Position numbers and translations under genes: made by a program. This document shows, piece by piece, positions 1 to 7,091 of a stretch of DNA of 16,148 nucleotides. Numbering within the stretch: the first letter of the stretch is position 1; every line of letters begins with the position of its first letter. This DNA comes from Acidobacteriota bacterium. GTDB lineage: Bacteria > Acidobacteriota > Terriglobia > Terriglobales > Acidobacteriaceae. The notes beneath the pieces are model-generated. The model searched no databases. It saw only the letters and a program-made list of their open reading frames with translations, and was not told the origin of the DNA. The stretch spans positions 1-16,148 of the forward strand of contig JAJZJJ010000011.1 of assembly GCA_021810175.1 (NCBI GenBank), written 5' to 3'.

Positions 1-3000
1 ACAACCACACCCAGCTCACCCGCAAAACCACGACCAAAAACGACGGCACCTTCCAGGTCCTCAACCTGCCCATCGGCCGATACACGGTGAAGGTCGATCA
101 CTCCGGGTTTCAGACCGCGAACTACCCGGCCATCTCGGTGCGGGAAGCCTTGGCCACCACACTTCCCGTCACGCTCAAGGTCGGCAGCAGCGCCACCACT
201 GTCCAGGTCAGCGCCAATCCCCTCCTCGACAACACTGACACGACCAACGGCTACACCCTCGACAAGGCCGAAATCCAGTCCGCGCCTCTCGCCACCGGCA
301 GCTTCACCCAGCTTGCCATTCTCGCTCCCGGAACCAGCGCGAATTTCATCGCTGGCATCGGCACCAACCAGGGCCTCGGCAACCAGAACATCTGGGCCAA
401 CGGTCAGCGCGCTACGGACAACACCTACACCGTCAACGGCGTCAGCGTCGTCAATCTCTTCAACGGCATGAGCGCCAGCCAGCTTGCCTCCCAGCGGTAC
501 AACTTCAACATCGGTGAAGGCACCAGCTTCGGCGGCCAGTCCCAGGACAGCACTTCCGTCTACGGTTCCAACGGCAACGGCCTCGCGTCACCGCCTCCAG
601 AGTTCATGCAGGAAGTTCAGGTCACCACCTCCATGTACGGAGCCGACCAGGGCGGCACCAGCGGCGCTCAGGTCTCCGTCAATACCAGCACCGGTTCCAA
701 CAAGTTCCACGGCCAGCTTTACGGCCACTATGGAACCAACGCGACCAATGCCATCCCCTTCTTCTATAAGCAGGACGTAGCTCTCGGCTCGCTCGACCCA
801 AGCTACCTCAATCCCTCCCTGCACAAGTGGATTGCCGGTGGCACCGTCGGCGGACCCATCGTCAAAAACAAGCTCTTCTTCTTCCTCGGCTACCAGCACC
901 TCTATACTTCTGACCAGTTCGGCGCGCTCTCGCGCATGCAGGTGCCCTTCAATCTCACCAACGACCGCAGTCTCTCCGGTATCGAGAACGCTCTCTGTTC
1001 CTACTTCGCGGCCTCCAACGGCAACACCAACTGCTCCACCAACGGCGCACAGAGTCTTCCGCAGAGTGGGTGGAACCAGTCGGCGATTGACATCCTTCAG
1101 GCCAAGCTCCCCAACGGCCAGTATCTGATTCCCTCCGCGCAGGGCTCCGGCTTTGGCGGCGCGGCTCAGGCCAACCTCGCCAAGGGCAATCCTGACGTCT
1201 CCCAGGTCGGCACCTCGCTCTTCCGCGGCGACCAGGCCACCGTCTCGCTCGATTACGATGCCACCACCAACGATCACCTCTCGGCCAAGTACTACTATCA
1301 GCACACGCCGGCCGTCAGCCCGTTTTCCGTCAGCGGCGTCCTCGGATTCCCCGGTCTTGAAGACAGCGGCGCGCAGGTCGCGTCTCTCAGCAACTCCATC
1401 GACATCGGAAATAGCATCAACTGGGTGCAGACCATCGGCTTCTCCCGTCAGAAGGTCTACAGCACCTACGGATCCTCGCTGAGCGCATCCAGCGTCGGCA
1501 TCTCGGTTCCCGGCGGCAATTACTTCCCGGGTCTCAGCCTCAGCGACTTCGCCCAGAGAAACTCCAATGCCATCGGCCTCAGCGTGGGCCCCGCATCGGA
1601 CTTTGTGAACGACGGCTACTTCCAGAACCGCTTCTCACCGTCCTCTACGGCCATCTTTTCCGTGGGCAAACACAACATCAGCGTCGGATTCAACTTCGAC
1701 TACACCCAGCTCAACATCCGCAACAACCGCACCGGTCACGCGCAGTTGTCCACGTCCAACTTCGCCAGCTTCCTGCAGGGCAATGTCCGCAGCGGTACGG
1801 TTCTGGAAGGCTATTCCAACCGCCACTATCGCAACGATGATGCCGGCGCCTTCGTGCAGGACAAGTGGCAGGCGCTCCCCAACCTCGCCGTCACCGCCGG
1901 TATCCGTTACGACTTCAACGGGCCCTTCCGCGAAGCCAACGGCCTCATGTTCAACTTTGATCCCAGCCGCTACCAGTCCAGCCCCGCGGCCATCACCAAC
2001 TCCGGCTTTATTGTCGCCGGTAACAACAAGCAGTACGGAACGCCAGGCGTCAGTGACTCCACCCTCAAAGGCCGCCAGTGGGGCATCGCTCCGCGTCTCG
2101 GAATCGCCTGGTCGCCCAAGCGCTTCCACAATAAGGTCGTGTGGCGCGCCGGTGCCGGCATCTACTACAACCGCGGCGAATACTTCCAGTACCTCTCGCC
2201 GCCGGCTGGCAATGGTATCAGCGGTCCTTTCGGCGTCACTCAGGAAGCTCCCTTCGCGGCCTTCACCAACGTGAATGGCAACCTGAGCAAGCCTTTCACC
2301 AGCATCACCCCGCCCACCACTCCGGCCAACATCGCCTCTCAGTTGCCCACGCTCGATCAGCAGGAAAGCGAGTGCAACGGCCTCGACATCTACAACGGAA
2401 CCACGCTCTCCGGGTTCGCTTGCGAGGCCATCCCCCAGATCATCGGCAACTACAACATCAACAACGTGCTTCCTTACTCTGAGAACTGGACCCTCGACTT
2501 ACAGTGGCAGCCTCGCAATAACCTGATGATCGACATTGCCTATGTCGGCAATCGCGGCAAGCACGAGATTGTTCCGCTGCCCTTCAACGAACCCGGAATT
2601 GCAACCCCCAATCATCCCATCAACGGCCAGATCTACTCCTACGGCGTAGAAACCATCAGCCCCAATCTCGATGGCAATGGCAATCCCTACATCGATAAAT
2701 ACGAGCCCTACGACACCTACAGCGGCGGCAACGTCGACCTGCGCGTGCCGTTTACCGGCTATGATCCCAACTCGACGTCATTCACCTCCGCGGCCATCTC
2801 TTCTTACGACGCCCTCCAGGCCCATATCACGAAGAGAATGTCCCATGGGCTGCAGTTCGGCCTCTCGTATACTTGGTCCCATACCCTCGACGAGCAGAGT
2901 GACATCGGTCTCTTCTTCACCGGCGACAATCCGAAGAATCTGCGTAGTTCCTACGCAAGCGCGGACTTCGACCGGCCAAACGTAACCACCGCCAACTTCG

Positions 3001-3839
3001 TCTACGACATCCCCAGTCTCATCAGGAGTGACAGAAACTGGTTCCACTTCGTCACCAACGGATGGGCGCTGGAAGGCATCACCGTCTTCCAGAGCGGTAT
3101 GCCCTACAGCATTTACGACTACTCTGGATCCGTCGGAAACGAATACTTCGGTGGCAATATCTCTCTCATGAACCCGATTCTCCCGCTGCGCAAGGGCGTC
3201 AGCCCCCGCGAAGCGGAAACCGGCCACACTGGCGCCTTCGCACAGGTCGATCCTGCACGGGCCGCGCTCAATGCGTATGACTTCCAGGTTCCGCTCTTGA
3301 ATCCCGGTCAGAACGGCGTGCCGCCTTGCGATACCACCTCCGATGGTGGCAACGCGGGTCCCGGCGGCGGTCCCCTCTGCGACGTCTACGAGACGGGCTT
3401 TGTCGGCGGCCAGCGCAACATCTTCCGGGAGGCATTCCAGTCCCGCGCTGACGTCACCATCCAGAAGACCTTCCTCATTCGCCATCGCTACGGCCTCAAC
3501 TATCAGTTCGAGGTCTTCAACCTCACCAACACCCCCAGCTTTGACGTGCCGAGCAACAACGTCTCGCTCAGCCCCACCTTCCTCGAGCTCTCGGCCCCGT
3601 CCAACGTCAATAACTACCCGTATGCCAACGGCACACAGGTTCAGCCGTCGTACAGCACATCCGTCCAGGTTCCCAGCGGGTCCAACACGCCCGGAAACGC
3701 AACCTGTCAGGGCTCCAGCCAGGCTTGTGCTTACGAGCTCTACACCGTTCCCACTAACACCAGTACGCCGCTGGGTTATGTCACCAACACCATCGGCAGC
3801 AACCGCATCATCGAGATGGCCATGCACCTCACCTTCTAG
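1..3839 (+). CDS. TonB-dependent receptor, Oar-like, with N-terminal carboxypeptidase-regulatory-like domain (5' partial)
   Basis: Outer-membrane beta-barrel receptor that would import a large ligand using TonB energy; substrate unknown. The frame is open from base 3 (1278 codons visible), so the gene begins upstream and the GTG at 87 is internal. The first visible residues, with G-T-F near codon 17 and LPIGRYTV just after, match the end of a carboxypeptidase-regulatory-like beta-sandwich. A plug-like region follows, with NGQRATDNTYTVNGV and the stretch ending FMQEVQV. The typical barrel-entry motif of this family, GGTVGGPIVKNKLFFF, is about 275 residues in. The protein ends in aromatic F (MAMHLTF), the usual C-terminal barrel signal. 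Such receptors of more than 1000 residues occur in many paralogues in acidobacteria and are often tied to polymer or glycan uptake, but nothing adjacent names the substrate. Two hairpins follow the TAG stop. Confidence 0.93.
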   Translation, partial: NHTQLTRKTTTKNDGTFQVLNLPIGRYTVKVDHSGFQTANYPAISVREALATTLPVTLKVGSSATTVQVSANPLLDNTDTTNGYTLDKAEIQSAPLATGSFTQLAILAPGTSANFIAGIGTNQGLGNQNIWANGQRATDNTYTVNGVSVVNLFNGMSASQLASQRYNFNIGEGTSFGGQSQDSTSVYGSNGNGLASPPPEFMQEVQVTTSMYGADQGGTSGAQVSVNTSTGSNKFHGQLYGHYGTNATNAIPFFYKQDVALGSLDPSYLNPSLHKWIAGGTVGGPIVKNKLFFFLGYQHLYTSDQFGALSRMQVPFNLTNDRSLSGIENALCSYFAASNGNTNCSTNGAQSLPQSGWNQSAIDILQAKLPNGQYLIPSAQGSGFGGAAQANLAKGNPDVSQVGTSLFRGDQATVSLDYDATTNDHLSAKYYYQHTPAVSPFSVSGVLGFPGLEDSGAQVASLSNSIDIGNSINWVQTIGFSRQKVYSTYGSSLSASSVGISVPGGNYFPGLSLSDFAQRNSNAIGLSVGPASDFVNDGYFQNRFSPSSTAIFSVGKHNISVGFNFDYTQLNIRNNRTGHAQLSTSNFASFLQGNVRSGTVLEGYSNRHYRNDDAGAFVQDKWQALPNLAVTAGIRYDFNGPFREANGLMFNFDPSRYQSSPAAITNSGFIVAGNNKQYGTPGVSDSTLKGRQWGIAPRLGIAWSPKRFHNKVVWRAGAGIYYNRGEYFQYLSPPAGNGISGPFGVTQEAPFAAFTNVNGNLSKPFTSITPPTTPANIASQLPTLDQQESECNGLDIYNGTTLSGFACEAIPQIIGNYNINNVLPYSENWTLDLQWQPRNNLMIDIAYVGNRGKHEIVPLPFNEPGIATPNHPINGQIYSYGVETISPNLDGNGNPYIDKYEPYDTYSGGNVDLRVPFTGYDPNSTSFTSAAISSYDALQAHITKRMSHGLQFGLSYTWSHTLDEQSDIGLFFTGDNPKNLRSSYASADFDRPNVTTANFVYDIPSLIRSDRNWFHFVTNGWALEGITVFQSGMPYSIYDYSGSVGNEYFGGNISLMNPILPLRKGVSPREAETGHTGAFAQVDPARAALNAYDFQVPLLNPGQNGVPPCDTTSDGGNAGPGGGPLCDVYETGFVGGQRNIFREAFQSRADVTIQKTFLIRHRYGLNYQFEVFNLTNTPSFDVPSNNVSLSPTFLELSAPSNVNNYPYANGTQVQPSYSTSVQVPSGSNTPGNATCQGSSQACAYELYTVPTNTSTPLGYVTNTIGSNRIIEMAMHLTF

Positions 3840-3882
3840 AGCGAATTTGCTGTAGGTCTATATCGAAGCGAAAAGACCCTGC

Positions 3883-3908
3883 GCGGCTTTTCCGTCAAGA
3901 AAAGCCGC
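3883..3908 (+). terminator. Perfect 10-bp hairpin after the TonB receptor gene
   Basis: The arms at 3883-3892 (GCGGCTTTTC) and 3899-3908 (GAAAAGCCGC) are perfectly complementary around a 6-nt loop, 43 nt after the receptor stop. There is no T-run after the stem, so alone it is a weak intrinsic terminator. It could instead protect the 3' end of the long receptor mRNA, with the downstream hairpin at 3982 as the actual stop. Confidence 0.5.
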
Positions 3909-3981
3909 ACCTGCGAAAACTCGGCAGGATATAGCAACAGTAAATCCGCTCTGGCAACCATCCTGATATGCTCAATGCCTC

Positions 3982-4015
3982 GCGGAGCCGGTCTTCCGGC
4001 TCCGCTTCTTCTTTG
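3982..4015 (+). terminator. Rho-independent terminator after the TonB receptor gene
   Basis: A 10-bp GC-rich stem (3982-3991 GCGGAGCCGG, 3996-4005 CCGGCTCCGC) closes a TCTT loop and is followed at once by the T-rich run TTCTTCTTTG. This is a textbook intrinsic terminator on the + strand and separates the receptor from the DUF2076 gene. Confidence 0.8.
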
Positions 4016-4038
4016 TCGCTGGTCATCCAGCCCCCTTA

Positions 4039-4065
4039 TAGACGCACGCCCGTCGCCTGCGTCTA
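4039..4065 (+). promoter_or_regulatory. 8-bp inverted repeat upstream of the DUF2076 gene
   Basis: TAGACGCA (4039-4046) and TGCGTCTA (4058-4065) form a perfect inverted repeat with an 11-nt spacer, ending 58 nt before the preferred ATG at 4124. It could be an operator for a dimeric repressor or a hairpin in the 5' leader. No recognised regulator site matches it, so the role is inference. Confidence 0.35.
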
Positions 4066-4107
4066 ATAGGAATCAACCGGCCCCATATCCCTCACCGGGC
4101 CTCGCAT

Positions 4108-4114
4108 GGAAGGA
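4108..4114 (+). promoter_or_regulatory. Shine-Dalgarno site that decides the DUF2076 start
   Basis: GGAAGGA lies 9 nt before the ATG at 4124. It sits inside the alternative longer frame that opens at 4106, which has no Shine-Dalgarno of its own. It therefore supports the shorter protein starting MTPQE, the usual start of the family. Confidence 0.65.
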
Positions 4115-4123
4115 AAGTTTCGT

Positions 4124-4963
4124 ATGACTCCGCAGGAAGCTCAGATGTTGCAGCAGCTCGTCGACCAGGTCGCTAAAACCCCGCTCAATGAAAAAGATCC
4201 CGATGCCGAGGCTCTCCTCAAAGACGGTCTCGCCCGCGACCCCGACGCCATTTACAAGCTGGCTCAGATCGTCATCGTTCAGGACATCTCGCTCCATCAG
4301 GCGCAGGCCCGCATCCAGCAGCTCACCGCGCAGGTGCAGCAGCAGCCCGCGCCTCCGCCGCCGGCCCGTACCAGCAGCTTCCTCGGCAATCTCCTCCACC
4401 GCAATGACCCCGCGCCCTCGCAGCAGCCCTATGGCGGAACACCACAGTACCAGCCCGTCTCGGCGCCTCCGCCTCCGCCGCAATATGCCGCGCAGCCCCA
4501 ACCGCAATATGCGCCTCAGCCGAGTGCCGGTGGCAGCTTTCTGCGTTCCGCCGCCACCACGGCCGCCGGCGTCGCGGCCGGAGCTCTCGCCTTCCAGGGC
4601 ATCGAATCCATCTTCCATGGCGGTTTCGGCGGCGGCTACGGATTCGGCGGTTTCGGCTCGCCCATGGGTTTCGGCGGCATGCCCGTCGAGGAAACCGTCA
4701 TCAATAACAACTACATCAACGACCCCTCCCAGACCCCGTCTGACTTCACCAGTCAGGATCCCGGCAATCAGGATTTCGGCAACCAGGATCTCAGTGGCCA
4801 GGACTTCGCCAATCAGGACTTCGGCAATCAGGACCTCCAGCAGAGCCCCTTTGACGCCACCGGCTTCGACTCCGGCAACGACCCAGGCTTCGACTCCTCA
4901 AACTTCGACGACGGCAGCTCCTTCGACGGTGGAGGCTTCGATTCCGGCAACGATTTCATCTAG
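4124..4963 (+). CDS. DUF2076 domain-containing protein with Asn/Gln/Asp repeat tail
   Basis: A DUF2076-type protein (COG3416 group) of 279 residues; function not established for the family. Residues 1-75 carry the family core: MTPQE start, a DPDAEALL motif near 25-32, a DAIYKLAQIVIVQD stretch at 41-54, then a Gln-rich coiled helix. A Pro/Gln-rich linker follows. Residues about 143-160 are an Ala/Gly hydrophobic helix that might insert in a membrane. Next comes a Gly/Phe-rich patch and a low-complexity acidic tail with five-residue repeats (NQDFG-like, residues 210-239) and FDSGND-like repeats to the end. No signal peptide is evident. The start at 4124 is chosen over 4106 because of the internal GGAAGGA site and family convention. 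It stands alone between a terminator and the next promoter. Confidence 0.85.
   Translation: MTPQEAQMLQQLVDQVAKTPLNEKDPDAEALLKDGLARDPDAIYKLAQIVIVQDISLHQAQARIQQLTAQVQQQPAPPPPARTSSFLGNLLHRNDPAPSQQPYGGTPQYQPVSAPPPPPQYAAQPQPQYAPQPSAGGSFLRSAATTAAGVAAGALAFQGIESIFHGGFGGGYGFGGFGSPMGFGGMPVEETVINNNYINDPSQTPSDFTSQDPGNQDFGNQDLSGQDFANQDFGNQDLQQSPFDATGFDSGNDPGFDSSNFDDGSSFDGGGFDSGNDFI
4751..4840 (+). repeat. Six tandem 15-bp units coding a pentapeptide-period tail
   Basis: Six imperfect 15-bp units begin at 4751, 4766, 4781, 4796, 4811 and 4826. The consensus is near AATCAGGACTTCGGC, encoding N-Q-D-F-G. The most alike are units 2 and 5. Differences are mainly at third codon positions and at the fifth residue, so the repeat is kept at protein level. 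The pattern lacks the Ala at i-2 of true pentapeptide-repeat proteins, so I do not call that fold. Confidence 0.8.
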
Positions 4964-5055
4964 GCCCTGTCAACAGGACCTGACCCGCGCGTGCCTTTCC
5001 TGATTTCACAAATCTCGCGCCGAAAATGATCTTTTCATCACTTCCCTGGGGGTTT

Positions 5056-5061
5056 TACAAT
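5056..5061 (+). promoter_or_regulatory. Putative -10 box for a leaderless mRNA of the transthyretin-like gene
   Basis: TACAAT lies 7 nt before the ATG at 5069, and no Shine-Dalgarno precedes that ATG. This spacing would put the transcription start on or beside the start codon. The -35 region is weak. The same arrangement recurs at thiG, tmk and holB. Confidence 0.5.
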
Positions 5062-5068
5062 TCCGTCT

Positions 5069-5581
5069 ATGGCAAACGCCTTTCGTTTTCGCCGCATCCT
5101 TCCGCTGGTCGTGCTGCTTCTGCTTCCGACCGGCCTCATGGCGAACTGGTGGCACGGCAGCAGCCATCCCCGCGGCCGCAAGTACAAACCACCACCGCCC
5201 ACGGCTAAGATCACCGTCACCGTCATGAGCGAGCAGTTTCACAAGCCCGTCAACGACGCACACGTCATCTTCCACAGCACCCGCGACAACCGCCCCGATG
5301 GCTTCATGGAAATGACCACCGACCGTCAGGGCAAGGCCGTGATCACCGTCATCCCCGTCGGCGACACCCTCGTCTTGCAGGTCATCGGAAATGACTACCA
5401 GACCTTCGGCCAGGTCTACAAGATCGATAAGCGCACAAAAAGCATCACCGTCATGCTGCTGCCGCCGCAGGCCCAGTTCTCTGACTACCGCAACGCGCCC
5501 ACCGGCCAGATCGGCGACGGCGGAAAGGGAACTACCAAGCCGCAGCAGAACAACAACGGTTCTTCCCAGAAGAAGCACTAG
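5069..5581 (+). CDS. Small secreted protein with transthyretin/carboxypeptidase-regulatory-like domain
   Basis: A 170-residue protein of unknown specific function. Residues 1-25 form a signal peptide: basic FRFRR, hydrophobic [10 protein letters not shown], likely cleavage after LMA. Residues 46-132 read as alternating beta strands with the typical pattern of a carboxypeptidase-regulatory or transthyretin-like sandwich: KITVTV, V-N-D-A-H-V near 61-66, a T-D-R-Q-G-K-A turn at 84-90, a V-I-P-V-G-D-T-L stretch, then [10 protein letters not shown]. The tail from 133 is hydrophilic, Gln/Asn/Lys-rich and has no cysteines. It is probably a periplasmic or outer-surface accessory protein that presents or binds something, which is inference from the fold. 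Start: only ATG consistent with the signal peptide, preceded by TACAAT and no Shine-Dalgarno. A strong terminator follows the stop. Confidence 0.8.
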   Translation: MANAFRFRRILPLVVLLLLPTGLMANWWHGSSHPRGRKYKPPPPTAKITVTVMSEQFHKPVNDAHVIFHSTRDNRPDGFMEMTTDRQGKAVITVIPVGDTLVLQVIGNDYQTFGQVYKIDKRTKSITVMLLPPQAQFSDYRNAPTGQIGDGGKGTTKPQQNNNGSSQKKH

Positions 5582-5599
5582 CTTCTCTCGTTCCACCCG

Positions 5600-5632
5600 A
5601 AAGCCTCCGGTCCGCCGGAGGCTTTTCTCTTT
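5600..5632 (+). terminator. Rho-independent terminator between the transthyretin-like gene and thiG
   Basis: AAGCCTCCGG (5601-5610) pairs perfectly with CCGGAGGCTT (5615-5624) over a TCCG loop, extended by A5600-T5625. It is followed by a TTCTCTTTTC T-rich tract. It starts about 20 nt after the stop and isolates the upstream gene from thiG. Confidence 0.87.
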
Positions 5633-5672
5633 TCCTCCCCATCCTCGAAAATCTCCACTCATCCCTTCGGCT

Positions 5673-5678
5673 TACAAT
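5673..5678 (+). promoter_or_regulatory. Putative -10 box for leaderless thiG mRNA
   Basis: TACAAT (in CTTACAAT) ends 7 nt before the thiG ATG at 5686, with no Shine-Dalgarno between. It sits just after the terminator, so thiG must be started from here or by read-through. No good -35 hexamer is visible. The short distance leaves no room for a TPP riboswitch. Confidence 0.5.
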
Positions 5679-5685
5679 CAGACTC

Positions 5686-6456
5686 ATGGAACCCTTGGTC
5701 ATCGCCGGGCGGGCATTCCAGTCCCGCCTCATCGTCGGCACCGGTAAATACAAGGACGGCCCGGAAACGCAGCGCGCCATCGAAGCCTCTGGCGCCGAAA
5801 TGGTCACCGTTGCCGTCCGTCGCGTCAACCTCGACCGCTCAAAGGAATCGCTGCTCGACTTCATCGATCCCCAGCGCTACTTCCTGCTTCCCAACACCGC
5901 CGGCTGCTACACCGCCGAGGACGCCATCCGCGCCGCGCGTCTCGGCCGCGAAGTCGGCCTCTCTGACTGGGTCAAAATCGAAGTCATCGGCGACCAGGCC
6001 ACGCTCTACCCCGATGTCCAGGCCACTCTTGAGGCTACCCGCACATTGGTGAAGGAAGGCTTTACAGTTCTCCCGTATACCTCTGATGATGTTGTATTTG
6101 CGAAACGCCTCATCGATGCCGGGGCCTCCGCCGTCATGCCCCTCGCCGCACCCATCGGCTCCGGACTCGGCATCCAGAATCGCGCCACCCTCGCCATCCT
6201 CCGCGAAATGATCACCGAGGTCCCCCTCGTCGTCGACGCCGGCGTAGGTACCGCCTCTGACGCCGCCCTGGCCATGGAAATGGGCGCCGACGGCGTCCTC
6301 ATGAACACCGCCATCGCCGCCGCCGCTAACCCCGTCCTCATGGCCGAAGCCATGCAGCATGCCGTCCTCGCCGGACGCGAAGCCTACATCGCAGGGCGCA
6401 TGCCGCGCAAACTCTACGCTACCGCCAGCTCGCCGCTCGAAGGGATCTCCCGATAG
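5686..6456 (+). CDS. thiG: Thiazole synthase ThiG
   Basis: Cytoplasmic TIM-barrel enzyme that condenses 1-deoxy-D-xylulose 5-phosphate, dehydroglycine and the ThiS thiocarboxylate sulfur into the thiazole phosphate of thiamine. The 256-residue length is normal. Visible signatures: the opening [19 protein letters not shown], an [13 protein letters not shown] stretch at about 68-80, the Schiff-base lysine K97 in VKIEVIGD, the [12 protein letters not shown] phosphate loop, and [30 protein letters not shown]. The C-terminus [11 protein letters not shown] is family-typical. No thiS, thiC, thiE, thiF or thiO gene is nearby, so its partners lie elsewhere. ruvC starts 22 nt downstream, so the two probably share an mRNA. 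The start is fixed by family alignment and preceded by a TACAAT box rather than a Shine-Dalgarno. Confidence 0.96.
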   Translation: MEPLVIAGRAFQSRLIVGTGKYKDGPETQRAIEASGAEMVTVAVRRVNLDRSKESLLDFIDPQRYFLLPNTAGCYTAEDAIRAARLGREVGLSDWVKIEVIGDQATLYPDVQATLEATRTLVKEGFTVLPYTSDDVVFAKRLIDAGASAVMPLAAPIGSGLGIQNRATLAILREMITEVPLVVDAGVGTASDAALAMEMGADGVLMNTAIAAAANPVLMAEAMQHAVLAGREAYIAGRMPRKLYATASSPLEGISR

Positions 6457-6478
6457 CGGCGCGCTGCTTCGGTGATTT

Positions 6479-7015
6479 ATGCGCGTCTTCGGCATCGATT
6501 GCGGCTCTGAAACGACCGGCTACGGCGTGGTTGAAACTCTCCACTCCTCCGGCCGCGCCGGCCACTCCCACGATCTCGCCTCCATCGCCTTCGGCGGCAT
6601 CTCCCCGCCCAAAAAACTCGCGCTCCCCGCGCGCCTCGCCTTCGTCCACTCGCGCCTTGAAACCCTCCTCGCCGAGCACCAGCCCGATATCGTCGCCGTC
6701 GAAGAGGTCTTCTACTCCGTCAACGCCAAATCTGCCCTCAAGCTCGGCCACGTCCGCGGCATCGCCCTGCTTGCCATCGCCAACGCCGGCCTGCCCCTCG
6801 CCGAATACGCCCCGCTCACCATCAAATCCACCGTCACCGGCTACGGACTCGCCCAGAAGGAGCAGGTTCAGTTCATGGTCGCCCGCCTTCTCAATCTTCC
6901 CGAACCGCCCCAGCCCGCCGACGCCGCCGACGCTCTCGCCATCGCCATTTGCCACATTCGCCACGCGCAAACCCTCGCCGCGCAGTTGCCCGCGCGCCCC
7001 GCTGCACCGAAATGA
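6479..7015 (+). CDS. ruvC: Crossover junction endodeoxyribonuclease RuvC
   Basis: Dimeric Holliday-junction resolvase that cuts four-way junctions with RuvAB during recombination repair. The 178-residue protein has the RNase H-like fold signature: FGIDCGSETTGYGVV with catalytic D7, AVEEVFYSVNAKSALKLG with catalytic E75, an EYAPLTIKSTVTGYG-x-A-x-K loop, and DAADALAIAICH with D148 and D151. All four acidic residues are present, so it should be active. The last 20 residues are a variable Ala/Pro-rich tail. The gene lies 22 nt after thiG with a poor Shine-Dalgarno. ruvA and ruvB, often next to it, are not in the window. Confidence 0.96.
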   Translation: MRVFGIDCGSETTGYGVVETLHSSGRAGHSHDLASIAFGGISPPKKLALPARLAFVHSRLETLLAEHQPDIVAVEEVFYSVNAKSALKLGHVRGIALLAIANAGLPLAEYAPLTIKSTVTGYGLAQKEQVQFMVARLLNLPEPPQPADAADALAIAICHIRHAQTLAAQLPARPAAPK

Positions 7016-7076
7016 CGGCAAAGTAACGCAACCAACCGCCACCGTCGCGCGTTTCTATATGTAGAGGCACACCAGC

Positions 7077-7084
7077 AAGGAGGG
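7077..7084 (+). promoter_or_regulatory. Strong Shine-Dalgarno for the FecR-domain gene
   Basis: AAGGAGGG with a 7-nt spacer before the ATG at 7092 is nearly a perfect anti-16S match and the strongest ribosome site in the window. It fixes the start upstream of a second in-frame ATG at 7146. A TATATG box at 7056-7061 may be a -10 element. Confidence 0.8.
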
Positions 7085-7091
7085 AGTCGCC

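Noticed and set aside
2778..3827. 349-codon minus-strand frame inside the TonB receptor gene
   Set aside because: Antisense shadow of the receptor barrel, which has strong family motifs on the + strand.
4964..5055. CCTGTCAACAGG palindrome after the DUF2076 gene as a terminator
   Set aside because: Stem of only 5 bp with a 2-nt loop and no T-run; not credible as an intrinsic terminator.
5582..5685. TPP riboswitch upstream of thiG
   Set aside because: The 104-base gap is filled by the preceding gene's terminator and a -10-like box 7 nt before the ATG; no THI-box-type sequence or room for the aptamer is seen.
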